In this document: in pieces, positions 28,337 through 37,075 of the stretch
How positions within the stretch are numbered: position 1 is the first letter of the stretch
Layout: every line of letters starts with the position of its first letter
DNA from: Blastococcus sp. DSM 46786
GTDB lineage: Bacteria; Actinomycetota; Actinomycetes; Mycobacteriales; Geodermatophilaceae
Assembly: GCF_900109665.1 (NCBI RefSeq)
Contig: NZ_FOAO01000001.1
Coordinates: forward strand, 255,098-319,097
Direction of reading: 5' to 3'
DNA: 64,000 bases
The notes under the pieces: model-generated
Seen by the model: the letters and a program-made list of their open reading frames with translations, nothing else
The model's database searches: none
What the model was told of the DNA's origin: nothing
Program-made: the position numbers and the translations under genes

Positions 28337-29794
28337 TCAGCCCTGGCGCGGGGGGCGGGCCGAGCGCTCGCCGCCGAACCGGCGGTCGCTGCCGCCGGGT
28401 CGGCCGGACCGCTCACCGCCGGAGCGGTTGCGGTCGCCGTAGGAGCGGCGCGGGCCACCGCGGTGGCCGCCACCGGGCCGGTCGCCCTCGCGACGCGGAC
28501 GGCCGCCGGGGCCACCGGCGCGACGCGAGTCGCGGACCGGGCGCTCGACCGGCTCGACGTGCACGCCGCTGGCGACGAGCTCGGCGATCTCCTGGTCGCC
28601 CGGGGTCACCCGGCGCAGAGCCGGGTCGACCTTGGCCTGGCGGAAGCGCCGCTTGGACTGGCCGACCTGGTCGGGCAGCAGCAGCGACACGACCACACCG
28701 GCGGCACCGGCGCGGGCGGTGCGGCCCGACCGGTGCAGGTAGGTCTTCGAGTCCGCCGGCGGGTCGTAGTGCACGACCAGCGAGACGTCGTCGACGTGGA
28801 TGCCGCGGGCGGCCACGTCGGTGGCCACCAGCACCGGCGACCGGGCGTCGGTGAAGGCCTCCAGCGCCCGCTTGCGGGCCGACTGCGGGAGACCGCCGTG
28901 GATGGCCGCCGCCTCGACGCCCGCCTCGAGCAGGTGCTCGGTGAGCCGGTCGGCGCCCAGCTGGGTGCGGACGAAGATCAGCGTCCGGCCCGGCCGGCGG
29001 GCCAGCTCCTTGGTCAGCCCGACCTTGTCGCGGAAGGCCAGCGTGTACGCGCGGTGCTCGGCCGGCGGGGCGTCGTCCCCGGGGCGCTTGACCTCGTGCC
29101 GCGCCGGGTCCTTGAGGTAGCGGCGCACCAGGGCGTCGACCTCGCCGTCCAGCGTCGCGGAGAACAGCAGGCGCTGGGCGTCGGCCGCGGTCTGGTCGAG
29201 CAGCTCCTTGACGACCGGGAGGAAGCCCAGGTCGGCCATGAAGTCGGCCTCGTCGAGGACGGTGATGACGACCTCGGCGAGGGTGGCCTCGCCCTGGCTG
29301 ATCAGGTCCTGCAGCCGGCCGGGGGTGGCGATGATGACGTCCACGCCGCGGCGGAGCTGCTGGATCTGGCGGTACATGGGCGCGCCACCGTAGACGGTGG
29401 CGAGCTGCACGCCGGTCGCCTGGCCGAGGGGGGCCAGGTTGTCGTGCACCTGCTGGGCGAGCTCGCGCGTGGGCACGAGGACCAGCCCGCGCGGGGCGCG
29501 GCGGCCGTGCTTCACCTCGGCGCCGAGGCGCGCGAGCAGCGGCAGCCCGAAGGCCAGGGTCTTGCCCGAGCCGGTGGCGGCCTTGCCGAGCACGTCGCGC
29601 CCGGCGAGCGCGTCGGGCAGGGCCGAGGTCTGGATGGCGAAGGGACGGCGGATGTCGCGCCGTTCGAGCGCGGTCACCAGCTGCTGGGGCAGCCCTAGCT
29701 GGCCGAAGGTGGGGCCGGCCGGCGCCTCGGGCGCCTGGACGGGGGTGGTCTCGGCCTCGTTCGACTCGATCGGGGCAGGGTGGATCAACGTCAT
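28337..29794 (-). CDS. DEAD/DEAH-box ATP-dependent RNA helicase
   Basis: 485 residues from ATG 29794. Helicase motifs are complete: Q-motif FAIQTSALP, Walker A KAATGSGKT (residues 71-79), TPGR, DEAD in LDEADFMADLGF, SAT in LFSATLDG, and HRSGRTARAG in the second RecA domain. The C-terminal ~100 residues are Arg/Gly-rich (RPGGSDRRFGGERSARPPRQG), typical of RNA-binding tails. It probably remodels structured RNA in ribosome assembly or mRNA decay, often linked to cold response. The ribosome site GGAG is 11 nt from the ATG and lies inside a leader hairpin (29805-29824). Confidence 0.93.
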   Translation of the reverse strand: MTLIHPAPIESNEAETTPVQAPEAPAGPTFGQLGLPQQLVTALERRDIRRPFAIQTSALPDALAGRDVLGKAATGSGKTLAFGLPLLARLGAEVKHGRRAPRGLVLVPTRELAQQVHDNLAPLGQATGVQLATVYGGAPMYRQIQQLRRGVDVIIATPGRLQDLISQGEATLAEVVITVLDEADFMADLGFLPVVKELLDQTAADAQRLLFSATLDGEVDALVRRYLKDPARHEVKRPGDDAPPAEHRAYTLAFRDKVGLTKELARRPGRTLIFVRTQLGADRLTEHLLEAGVEAAAIHGGLPQSARKRALEAFTDARSPVLVATDVAARGIHVDDVSLVVHYDPPADSKTYLHRSGRTARAGAAGVVVSLLLPDQVGQSKRRFRQAKVDPALRRVTPGDQEIAELVASGVHVEPVERPVRDSRRAGGPGGRPRREGDRPGGGHRGGPRRSYGDRNRSGGERSGRPGGSDRRFGGERSARPPRQG

Positions 29795-29977
29795 GCGGGG
29801 TGGGGCTCCGATACTGCTCGGAGCGCGTCCCGTGGAAGAGGAGGAGCCCCGGCGGGAGCCGGCGTCCTACTTGGCGATCAGCTGCGCCCGAGGGGCGCGG
29901 GATCTGCACGGATGCGCTCGTTCCCGGACCGACCGTCCGGGAGGATGACCGGCCTTGTGCCGGTGCCTCTACCGTAG
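29795..29977 (-). promoter_or_regulatory. long structured 5' leader of the helicase gene with sequestered ribosome site
   Basis: A TACGGT-type -10 candidate near 29970-29977 implies a leader of about 165-175 nt. Hairpins seen: 29884-29898 (6-bp arms) and 29805-29824, where arms GCTCCGA and TCGGAGC pair perfectly over a 6-nt loop. The 3' arm on the minus strand contains the GGAG ribosome site, so folding would block initiation. Confidence 0.5.
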
Positions 29978-30037
29978 CAGCGGAGATCACGGGGCCATTC
30001 CCGCGAACGGGCGTGACGGCTCCCACCCGAGGCAGCG

Positions 30038-30730
30038 TCAGTCGGCGTCCTCGTCCTGCTGCCCGGCCGAGACCGCCAGCACCCCCTCGAGGTCGGCGAG
30101 CCGGGCGGCGAGCGCCGTGACCGGGCCCGTCCCCTCCAGCGTCAGCCGCACGGTGGCCTGCGGGACACCGCTGCGCTGCTCGGCCTCGAGGGAGGTCGCC
30201 AGGTCCCGCACCGTGAAGTCCTGCTGCGTGCACTCGGCGAGGGCCCGGCGCAGCACGCCCTCCCCGTCCCGGTAGGTCAGCACCAGCGGGTACGCGTGCG
30301 CCGCGCGCCCCGAGAGCCGCCGGGCCAGCGGGGTGAAGGCGTAGGCGATCAGCAGGTGGCCGGCGGTGGCGACGGCGGCGTACGCCCACAGCCCGGCCCC
30401 CGCGGCCATCCCGACGGCCGCGGTGAGCCAGACGACGGCCGCGGTGGTCAGCCCGCGGACGGCATCCCGCCGCACGAAGATCAGGCCGCCACCGATGAAG
30501 CCCAGCCCGGACACCACCTGGGCGGCGATGCGGGAGTCGCCGAACTCCGCACGGCTGATCACCATGAACAGCGCCGCCGCGAACCCCACGATGGTGAGCG
30601 TGCGCAGACCGGCCGCCTTGTGCCGCAGCTCGCGCTCGAACCCGATGAGCGCGGAGAGCGCGAAGGCCACCCCGAGGTCGGCCAGCCGGTCCCAGGACTG
30701 CCCGGTCGCCTCGGCGAGCAGGACCTCCAC
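30038..30730 (-). CDS. MgtC/SapB family membrane protein
   Basis: 230 residues. The first ~150 form several hydrophobic helices with the MgtC signature LSALIGFERELR and the GLGFIGGGLIF motif. The C-terminal ~80 residues form a soluble ACT-like domain (YPLVLTYRDGEG...TVRLTLEGTGPV). MgtC proteins support growth at low Mg2+ and interact with ATP synthase in pathogens; the role here is unknown. The start lies 3 nt after the adenosine deaminase stop, so the genes form an operon. Confidence 0.88.
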   Translation of the reverse strand: MEVLLAEATGQSWDRLADLGVAFALSALIGFERELRHKAAGLRTLTIVGFAAALFMVISRAEFGDSRIAAQVVSGLGFIGGGLIFVRRDAVRGLTTAAVVWLTAAVGMAAGAGLWAYAAVATAGHLLIAYAFTPLARRLSGRAAHAYPLVLTYRDGEGVLRRALAECTQQDFTVRDLATSLEAEQRSGVPQATVRLTLEGTGPVTALAARLADLEGVLAVSAGQQDEDAD

Positions 30731-30733
30731 GGG

Positions 30734-31807
30734 TCAGCCCCGCAGCACGGCGTACCCGGGGCGGACGACGTCGTCCAGCAGCCGCCGGCGTCCGTCGTCC
30801 GTCAGGAACGCGCCGGCGAGCGCGTGCTCGGTGACCGTCTGCACGTCGTCCCACGTCCAGCCGAAGGTCGTCGCGACGTCGGTGACCTCGCTGGTCACCG
30901 ACACCCCGCTCATCAGCCGGTTGTCGGTGTTGAGCGTGACGGCGAAGCCGAGCCGGTGCAGGCGGTCCACCGGGTGCTCGGCGAGCGAGGAGTAGGCGCC
31001 GGTCTGCACGTTGGACGACGGCGCCACCTCGAGGGTGACCTGGGCGTCGCGGACCCGCTGCGCGACCGGGCCGAGCGTGCCGTCCGCGGCGACCTCGTCG
31101 GCGATCCGCACGCCGTGGCCGAGCCGCTCGGCTCCGGCGCCGTCGAGCGCGGCCACGATGCTGGCGATGCCGGCTGCCTCCCCCGCGTGCACGGTCCGGT
31201 GCGCCCTCGCGCGGTCCAGCAGGGCGAGCGCGGCGGGGATGCGGTCCGGCGGGAACCCGTCCTCCGGGCCGGCCAGGTCGAAGCCGACGACGCCGGCGTC
31301 GCGGTAGCGGACCACGAGGTCGGCGACCTCCTCCCAGCGGTCCTCCTGCCGCATGGCGCACAGCAGCGTGCCGATGCGGATGGGGGTGCCCGAGGCGGCG
31401 GCGTCCCGGCTGCCCTGCGCGTAGCCGTCGAGCATCGCCTCGACCGCCGCCTCCATCGGCATCCCGCCGGTGAGCAGCTCGGGGGCCATGCGCACCTCGG
31501 CGTACACGACGCCGTCGGCGGCGAGGTCGAGCGCGCACTCCCGGGCCACGCGTGCGACGGCGTCAGGGGTCTGCATCACGGCGACGGTGTGCGCGAACGT
31601 CTCCAGGTACTGCACGAGGGAGCCGGAGTCCGCCGCCTCGCGGAACCAGCGCCCGAGCGACGCGGCGTCCGACGCCGGAAGGTCCCGGTAGCCGGCCTCG
31701 TCGGCCAGGTCGAGCACCGTCTGCGGCCGCAGCCCGCCGTCCAGGTGGTCGTGCAGCAGGACCTTCGGGGCGCGACGGACGTTCTCGGTGTTCAGCGGTG
31801 CGGGCAC
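30734..31807 (-). CDS. add: adenosine deaminase
   Basis: 357 residues from GTG 31807. Zinc ligands and catalytic motifs: HDHLDGG (H19/H21), HAGEAAG and LNTDNR. It hydrolyses adenosine and deoxyadenosine to inosine and deoxyinosine, which the phosphorylase at 16105-16914 can then split. TAGCTT ends 6 nt before the GTG, a leaderless arrangement that also fixes the start against an ATG 1 nt away in another frame. Co-transcribed with the MgtC-like gene. Confidence 0.93.
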   Translation of the reverse strand: MPAPLNTENVRRAPKVLLHDHLDGGLRPQTVLDLADEAGYRDLPASDAASLGRWFREAADSGSLVQYLETFAHTVAVMQTPDAVARVARECALDLAADGVVYAEVRMAPELLTGGMPMEAAVEAMLDGYAQGSRDAAASGTPIRIGTLLCAMRQEDRWEEVADLVVRYRDAGVVGFDLAGPEDGFPPDRIPAALALLDRARAHRTVHAGEAAGIASIVAALDGAGAERLGHGVRIADEVAADGTLGPVAQRVRDAQVTLEVAPSSNVQTGAYSSLAEHPVDRLHRLGFAVTLNTDNRLMSGVSVTSEVTDVATTFGWTWDDVQTVTEHALAGAFLTDDGRRRLLDDVVRPGYAVLRG

Positions 31808-31813
31808 ATGGGA

Positions 31814-31819
31814 AAGCTA
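31814..31819 (-). promoter_or_regulatory. -10 box (TAGCTT) of a leaderless promoter
   Basis: TAGCTT ends 6 nt before GTG 31807 of the adenosine deaminase gene. Confidence 0.5.
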
Positions 31820-32209
31820 CCGACCCACCGATCGGCGTCGTGCCGAGCGGGGTCCGGAGGTCCCCCGAGGAACGACGTGGAGCAGCGCGGGGGCCTGAGC
31901 GGCAACACGTGGATGTGGGACATCCGGACCGAGCCGACGCTCGAACCAGCCGTCTGACCTGTGCGCCTCCTCATGAGATCGGGCACGGGACGATGTGCGA
32001 TGACGCCCACTTTCGAGGCCAGAACTGGAAGTCAGCGCACTCCGTTGGTCGGTGAGGGCAACCGGTCCGCCCACCTGTTGCCGTACTGGGGGGATGGCCC
32101 GTTGGCCGCGGTGTCGTGCCGAGTGGGGGCCGGAGGTGGGCCGAAGGCCTCCGCGCAGGCGCGACTCAGCGGCTCACCGCGGCCGGGACGGCACCGACGA
32201 TGTCATCTG
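31820..32209. other. intergenic region with an imperfect 26-bp direct repeat, no gene supported
   Basis: About 390 bp between the adenosine deaminase promoter and the ABC exporter permease stop codon. 31836-31861 and 32112-32137 match at 23 of 26 positions (core TCGTGCCGAG). The middle part looks less GC-rich than its surroundings. Short open frames here lack a ribosome site or recognisable protein features. It may be the remnant of a lost gene or element. Confidence 0.5.
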
Positions 32210-33022
32210 TCATCTCTCCTGCCAGCGGAAGGTGCGGACGCAGAGCAGCAGGCCCAGCACGCACCAGACGCCGAGCACGACCGCCACCGTGCCGAGCTCC
32301 CAGGAGCCCGCCGGCTCGCGGGCGGCGAGCGAGTCGGGCAGGAACACCGAGCGCAGGCCCTGGGCCAGCCACTTCACCGGGAAGACCGCGGCGACGTCCT
32401 GCAACCACCCGGGCACCTGGTCGAAGGGCATGAAGACGCCGGAGATGAACTCGAGCACGAGCGCGATCGGCGTGATCGTCGCCGAGGCCGACCGGGAGTT
32501 GCGGGCCAGGGAGGAGACCGCGATGCCGAGCAGAGTGCAGGCCGCCGCCCCCAGCACGGTCACCCAGGCGAAGGTCAGCCAGTCCGCACCCGTGGGCAGG
32601 TCGATGCCGAACACGAGCACGCCGACGACCAGCAGGAGCACGATCGTCGCGATCGTCACCGCGACGACCTGGGCGACCTTGCCGACGAAGTAGGCGGTCT
32701 TGGGCATCGGGCTGCCGGCCAGCGCCTTGAGCGTGCCGTCGGAGCGCTCACCGGCGATGTGGATCGCCATGTTCTGCAGGCTCGCGCCCACGATGCCGGC
32801 AGCGATGACCCCCGCCATGAAGTACTGCGGGAAGTCCACGCCGGAGCCCAGGTCGTAGTCCAGGACCGCGCCCAGCCCGAGCAGCAGGATGACCGGGAAG
32901 ACGAGGGTGAAGACGACCGACTCGCGCTGGCGGAAGAACTCCTTGAGCTCCACCCCCGCCCGCGTGCGGGAGACCCGGGTGACCGAGGGCAGGGCGGCCC
33001 GCTCCGGTGCGGTGGTGCTCAC
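32210..33022 (-). CDS. ABC-2 type exporter permease
   Basis: 270 residues from GTG 33022, which overlaps the stop of the ATPase gene. Six hydrophobic segments are visible, for example ESVVFTLVFPVILLLGLGAV and IATIVLLLVVGVLVFGI. The ERSDGTLKALAGSPM stretch between them is typical of ABC-2 (DrrB/NodJ-like) permeases. With the preceding ATPase it forms an exporter of the daunorubicin-resistance type; the substrate is unknown. Confidence 0.9.
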   Translation of the reverse strand: MSTTAPERAALPSVTRVSRTRAGVELKEFFRQRESVVFTLVFPVILLLGLGAVLDYDLGSGVDFPQYFMAGVIAAGIVGASLQNMAIHIAGERSDGTLKALAGSPMPKTAYFVGKVAQVVAVTIATIVLLLVVGVLVFGIDLPTGADWLTFAWVTVLGAAACTLLGIAVSSLARNSRSASATITPIALVLEFISGVFMPFDQVPGWLQDVAAVFPVKWLAQGLRSVFLPDSLAAREPAGSWELGTVAVVLGVWCVLGLLLCVRTFRWQER

Positions 33023-33879
33023 GAGCGGTCCCCGATCATCTTGAGGTAGACGTCCTCGAGGGTGGGCCGGCTGACCGCGAGGTCGGGCACCTCGCCGGGG
33101 AAGCGGGCGGCGAGCTCGGCGACGAACGCGGTGGGCGTGGCGGTCTCGGCGGTGCGGCGGGCGCCGTCCTCGGTCCAGCTGACGACGGCGGGCGCGGTGC
33201 CGCGGCCGCCGATCGCGGTCGGGACGGCGACCTCGGCGAGCTGGCCGTGGGCGAGGACGCCGACCCGGTCGGCCAGCTCCTCGGCCTCGTCGAGATAGTG
33301 GGTCGTGAGCAGCATGGTGGTGCCCAGCTCGCGCAGCGACCGGATCAGCGACCAGAACTGGCGGCGCGCCTCCGGGTCGAAGCCGGTGGTCGGCTCGTCG
33401 AGGAACAGAAGCCGGGGCCGCCCGACGATGCCCAGCGCCACGTCCAGCCGGCGCCGCTGCCCGCCCGAGAGCGTGCGACCGCGGGCCCCGGCCTTCTCGG
33501 TCAAGCCCACCAGCTCCAGCACCTCGTCGGGGTCGCGGGGGTCGGCGTAGTAGGAGGCCTGCGCGGACAGCAGCTCGCGCACCGAGAGCTGGCTGTCCCC
33601 GGCGCCGGACTGCAGCACGATGCCGAGCTCCGCCTTCCAGCGGCGACCGCCCCGCGCCGGGTCGACCCCGAGCACGCGCACCTCGCCGGCGTCCCGGTCG
33701 CGGTAGCCCTCGCAGATCTCGACCGTCGTCGTCTTCCCGGCCCCGTTGGGCCCCAGGAGCGCGAAGATCTCCCCGCGGCGGATGTCGAGGTCCAGCCCGT
33801 CGACGGCCGCCCGGTCCCCGTAGCGCTTGACCAGCCCGCGGATGGAGATGGCCGCCTCGGGGTCCACCGGCTCCCTCAC
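33019..33879 (-). CDS. ABC exporter ATP-binding protein (DrrA-like)
   Basis: 286 residues from GTG 33879 (VREPVDPEAAISIRGLVKRYG), preceded by GGCGGGA. Walker A GPNGAGKTT, signature LSGGQRRRLDVALG, Walker B LLFLDEPTTGFD and an H-loop TTHY are all present, with a DrrA-like C-terminal extension. A longer frame reaches 34035, but those residues are low-complexity and encoded by partial copies of repeat family 2, so I do not include them. The GTGA overlap with the permease indicates strict coupling. Confidence 0.9.
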   Translation of the reverse strand: MREPVDPEAAISIRGLVKRYGDRAAVDGLDLDIRRGEIFALLGPNGAGKTTTVEICEGYRDRDAGEVRVLGVDPARGGRRWKAELGIVLQSGAGDSQLSVRELLSAQASYYADPRDPDEVLELVGLTEKAGARGRTLSGGQRRRLDVALGIVGRPRLLFLDEPTTGFDPEARRQFWSLIRSLRELGTTMLLTTHYLDEAEELADRVGVLAHGQLAEVAVPTAIGGRGTAPAVVSWTEDGARRTAETATPTAFVAELAARFPGEVPDLAVSRPTLEDVYLKMIGDRS

Positions 33880-33925
33880 GGGTCCCGCCGCCGCCCCGCC
33901 CCGGGTCCCGGCCTGGGCCTGCGGC

Positions 33926-33973
33926 GGGTGGGGAGGACGGGGTCCTTCCTGGGTGGGGAGGAGGGAGTCCTTC
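33926..33973. repeat. partial family 2 element, tandem half-copies
   Basis: Two 23-bp copies, 33926-33948 and 33951-33973, match at 21 of 23 positions and equal the GGTGGGGAGGACGGGGTCC end of family 2. They lie upstream of the exporter ATPase start. Confidence 0.7.
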
Positions 33974-34027
33974 TGCACGAGGGAACAGTCTCCCCCTTCG
34001 GCTGCGACCGCCCGCGCCCCTCCCCCC

Positions 34028-34088
34028 GCGATCACGGCGCCGGGACCGCGGATCCGGGTCCGGGGGTGGTCACGGCGCCATGATCGCG
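34028..34088. repeat. palindromic repeat family 1, copy C
   Basis: Arms 34028-34050 and 34066-34088 pair at 20 of 23 positions around a 15-nt loop. The right arm is nearly identical to that of copies A and B. It sits 7 bp beyond the stop codon of deoA and may terminate the nucleoside operon. No DUF559 gene is next to this copy. Confidence 0.85.
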
Positions 34089-34095
34089 ACGGGGT

Positions 34096-35376
34096 TCAGG
34101 CGGTGATGCGGTCGAGCACCAGCGGCAGCGGCTGCTCGCCCGTGTCCACCCCGATGGCGCCCTCGAGCGCCTCGAGCGCCCGCGGGATCCGGTCGGCGTC
34201 GTCGGTCTGCAGCTCCAGCAGCGGCTGGCCCGCGGTCACCCGCTCCCCCACGCCGGCGGTCCAGGTGATCCCCGCGGCAGCCTGCACCGGGTCCTCCTTG
34301 CGCGCCCGGCCGGCGCCCAGCCGCCAGGCGGCGACGCCCAGGGCGTAGGCGTCCAGGCGGGTCAGGGTGCCGGTGGCCGAGGCGGTCACCACGTGCCGCT
34401 CCGCGGGCTGCGGCAGCGGGGCGTCGGGGTCGCCGCCCTGGGCGCCGATCATGCGCCGCCACACGTCCATGGCCCGGCCCTCGCGCAGCGCATCGGCGGG
34501 GTCGACGTCGTCCCGGCCGGCCCCGGCGAGCATCTCCCGGGCCAGGGCGAGGGTCAGCTCGACGACGTCGGCGGGCCCGCCGCCGGCGAGCACCTCCACC
34601 GACTCCGCGACCTCGACGGCATTGCCCGCGGCGCGGCCCAGCGGCCGGTCCATCGCGGTCACCAGCGCCACCGTGCGCACCCCGGCGGCCTCCCCGAGCC
34701 CGACCATCGTGCGGGCCAGCGTCCGGGCGTCGTCGGGGTTCTTCATGAAGGCGCCCGAGCCGGTCTTGACGTCGAGCACCAGCGCGTCGGCGCCCTCGGC
34801 GATCTTCTTGCTCATGATCGAGCTGGCGATGAGCGGGATCGACTCGACGGTGCCCGTGACATCGCGGAGCGCGTAGAGCAGCTTGTCGGCCGGGGCGAGG
34901 TCGTGGCCGGCCGCGCAGATGACCGCGCCGACGTCGCGGAGCTGCGCGAGGTAGGCCTCCTCGTGCACGTCCGCCCGCCAGCCGGGGACCGCCTCCAGCT
35001 TGTCCAGCGTGCCCCCGGTGTGGCCGAGGCCCCGGCCGGAGAGCTGCGGGACGGCGACGCCGCAGGCGGCGACGAGCGGCGCCAGCGGCAGCGTGATCTT
35101 GTCGCCGACCCCGCCGGTGGAGTGCTTGTCGGCGGTGGGCCGGCCGAGCGCGGACAGGTCCTTCCGCTCGCCGGAGTCGATCATCGCCTGCGTCCAGGCG
35201 GCGAGCTCGTCGGCGCTCATCCCGCGGAAGAACACCGCCATGAGCAGCGCGCTCATCTGCTCGTCCGGGACCTGCCCGGCGGTGTAGGCGCCGATCACCC
35301 AGCGGATCTGCTCGGCGGTCAGCGGGACGCCGTCCCGCTTGGCGCGGATGACGTCGATCGCGTCGTGGCCGGCCAT
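34096..35376 (-). CDS. deoA: thymidine phosphorylase (pyrimidine-nucleoside phosphorylase family)
   Basis: 426 residues from ATG 35376, overlapping the cdd stop (TGATG). The family signature SGRGLGHTGGTLDKLE and the phosphate-binding DKHSTGGVGDK are present, with DVKTGSGAFM further on. It cleaves thymidine, deoxyuridine or uridine to the base and sugar-1-phosphate. It is the last gene of the import-salvage operon, after cytidine deaminase, and palindrome copy C follows the stop codon. Confidence 0.95.
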   Translation of the reverse strand: MAGHDAIDVIRAKRDGVPLTAEQIRWVIGAYTAGQVPDEQMSALLMAVFFRGMSADELAAWTQAMIDSGERKDLSALGRPTADKHSTGGVGDKITLPLAPLVAACGVAVPQLSGRGLGHTGGTLDKLEAVPGWRADVHEEAYLAQLRDVGAVICAAGHDLAPADKLLYALRDVTGTVESIPLIASSIMSKKIAEGADALVLDVKTGSGAFMKNPDDARTLARTMVGLGEAAGVRTVALVTAMDRPLGRAAGNAVEVAESVEVLAGGGPADVVELTLALAREMLAGAGRDDVDPADALREGRAMDVWRRMIGAQGGDPDAPLPQPAERHVVTASATGTLTRLDAYALGVAAWRLGAGRARKEDPVQAAAGITWTAGVGERVTAGQPLLELQTDDADRIPRALEALEGAIGVDTGEQPLPLVLDRITA

Positions 35377-35789
35377 CAGCCCTGCCCCCGCTCCGTCGCC
35401 GCGACCAGGTCGTCGGGGCCGAACGCGTCGGGCAGCACCTCCCGCATCGGCACGATGCCGAGCGACACCGTCTCGATGAGCATGTCGGCGCCGCCGTGCT
35501 CCCACAGCAGCTGGCGGCAGCGGCCGCAGGGCATGAGCGGCTGCCCGTCCCCGCCCACGCACGCCACGGCGACCAGCCGGCCGCCCCCGGTGCGGGCCAG
35601 GTCGCTCACCATGCCGCACTCGGCGCACAACCCCAGGCCGTACGAGGCGTTCTCCACGTTGCACCCGGTGACCACGCGGCCGTCGTCCACCAGGCCGGCG
35701 ACGCCGACGGGGAACGCCGAGTAGGGCGCGTAGGCGTGGGTCATGGCCTCGCGGGCCGCGGCCCGCAGGGCGTCCCAGTCCGGCTCCAT
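35376..35789 (-). CDS. cdd: cytidine deaminase
   Basis: 137 residues. Zinc-site motifs are typical of the small tetrameric enzymes: GCNVENASYG, CAECG (C55, E57) and PCGRCRQ. It deaminates cytidine and deoxycytidine to uridine and deoxyuridine, the substrates of the adjacent phosphorylase. Its ATG overlaps the stop of the permease gene and its stop overlaps the start of deoA (TGATG in both cases). Confidence 0.95.
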   Translation of the reverse strand: MEPDWDALRAAAREAMTHAYAPYSAFPVGVAGLVDDGRVVTGCNVENASYGLGLCAECGMVSDLARTGGGRLVAVACVGGDGQPLMPCGRCRQLLWEHGGADMLIETVSLGIVPMREVLPDAFGPDDLVAATERGQG

Positions 35790-37075
35790 CAGTGTTCCCC
35801 TCGTCGGTAGACCAGTCCGTCGGCCTTGGGCATCCGCAACCGTTGGGAGGCCAGCGAGAGGACCAGCAGCGTGGTCAGGTGCGGGGTGAAGAAGACGATG
35901 CCGTCGGGCAGCTCGTCGACGGTGAGGAACCCGGCGAGGGCGAGCGCCGCGACCACGACGGCGAGCACCGCCGGCACCCAGCGGCGCCGCACGGCCTGGT
36001 AGACCGCGACGCCGACCAGCAGGAGCGCGACCAGCAGCAGCAGCGCGACCACCGCCGTCCGGCTGCGCAGCTGCAGGGCGTCGGAGAAGCCGAACAGCCC
36101 GGCGCCGGCGGCCAGCCCGCCCGGGCGCCAGTTGCCGAAGATGAGCGCGGCGAGGCCGATGAAGCCGCGGCCGCCGGTCTGCCCCTCGCGGTAGATGCCC
36201 GCGACGAAGACCAGGAAGACACCGCCGAGCCCGGCCAGCGCGCCGGAGATGATCACCGCGATGTACTTCATCCGGTACACCGGCACGCCCAGCGAGTCGG
36301 CGGCCGCCGGGTTCTCGCCGCAGGAGCGCAGCCGCAGCCCGAACGCCGTCCGCCAGAGGACGACGTAGGAGATCGGGATCAGCAGGATCGCCAGCAGCGT
36401 GACCACGCCCAGCCCGCTGGTCAGCCCGCGCAGCACGCCGGCGAGGTCGCTGAGCAGGAACCAGCCGGAGTTCTCCAGGTCGCCGAGCAGGTCGGGCCCG
36501 GAGGAGAGCACCGGGACGGAGAAGCTCGGCGGGTCGCCGCCCACCGACGGCGACTGCGTCGGCCCGCCACCGGTTCCCTCGGTGTAGACCAGCTCGGACA
36601 GGAAGCGGACGACGCCGGCGGCGAGGATGTTGATCGCCACGCCGGAGATGACGTGGTCGACGCCGAAGGTCACCGTCGCGATCGCGTGCAGCAGGCCGCC
36701 GATGGCCCCGAGCACGGTGCCGCCGATGATCGCGCCGACCCAGCCCCACTGCCAGCCGGCCCAGCCGGCGCCCCAGGTGCCGAGGATGAGCATCCCCTCG
36801 AGGCCGATGTTGACCACGCCGGCGCGCTCGGCGTAGAGCCCGCCCAGCGCGGCGAGGCCGATCGGCACCGCCAGCAGCAGCGCCGCCCGCATCGTCGACG
36901 ACGACGTCAGCGCCTCCTCGCCGGAGATCGCCCGGGTGACGGAGAAGACGAACAGCAGGCCGAGGACCAGCCACACGATCCGGGTGCCCCGGCCCCCGCC
37001 GGTGAGCCGGTCGGTGAGCGGGCCGCGGCTGGGCCGGGTCGCGGTGCTGCCGCCGGCCGGGGTCGCGGTGGTCAT
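35789..37075 (-). CDS. nucleoside ABC transporter permease (second subunit)
   Basis: 428 residues from ATG 37075. About ten hydrophobic segments, with the branched-chain/ribose permease-type motifs NIGLEGMLILG and LRSCGENPAAADSLGV. It matches the YufQ/NupQ type permease that works with a BMP lipoprotein and a double ATPase to import nucleosides. The start overlaps the stop of an 81-bp micro-ORF linker (ATGA); the stop overlaps cdd. Confidence 0.92.
   Translation of the reverse strand: MTTATPAGGSTATRPSRGPLTDRLTGGGRGTRIVWLVLGLLFVFSVTRAISGEEALTSSSTMRAALLLAVPIGLAALGGLYAERAGVVNIGLEGMLILGTWGAGWAGWQWGWVGAIIGGTVLGAIGGLLHAIATVTFGVDHVISGVAINILAAGVVRFLSELVYTEGTGGGPTQSPSVGGDPPSFSVPVLSSGPDLLGDLENSGWFLLSDLAGVLRGLTSGLGVVTLLAILLIPISYVVLWRTAFGLRLRSCGENPAAADSLGVPVYRMKYIAVIISGALAGLGGVFLVFVAGIYREGQTGGRGFIGLAALIFGNWRPGGLAAGAGLFGFSDALQLRSRTAVVALLLLVALLLVGVAVYQAVRRRWVPAVLAVVVAALALAGFLTVDELPDGIVFFTPHLTTLLVLSLASQRLRMPKADGLVYRRGEH

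Noticed and set aside
29985-30020. GATCACGGGGCCATTCCCGC as another copy of repeat family 1
   Set aside because: Only the first few bases match and no inverted second arm is present.
31817-32074. An 85-codon open frame in the gap upstream of the ABC exporter
   Set aside because: No ribosome site or -10 box at its start, no recognisable motif, and the frame crosses the adenosine deaminase promoter.
33880-34035. A ~50-residue N-terminal extension of the exporter ATPase
   Set aside because: It is encoded by partial repeat copies, is low-complexity and adds nothing to the ABC domain. GTG 33879 has a plausible ribosome site.
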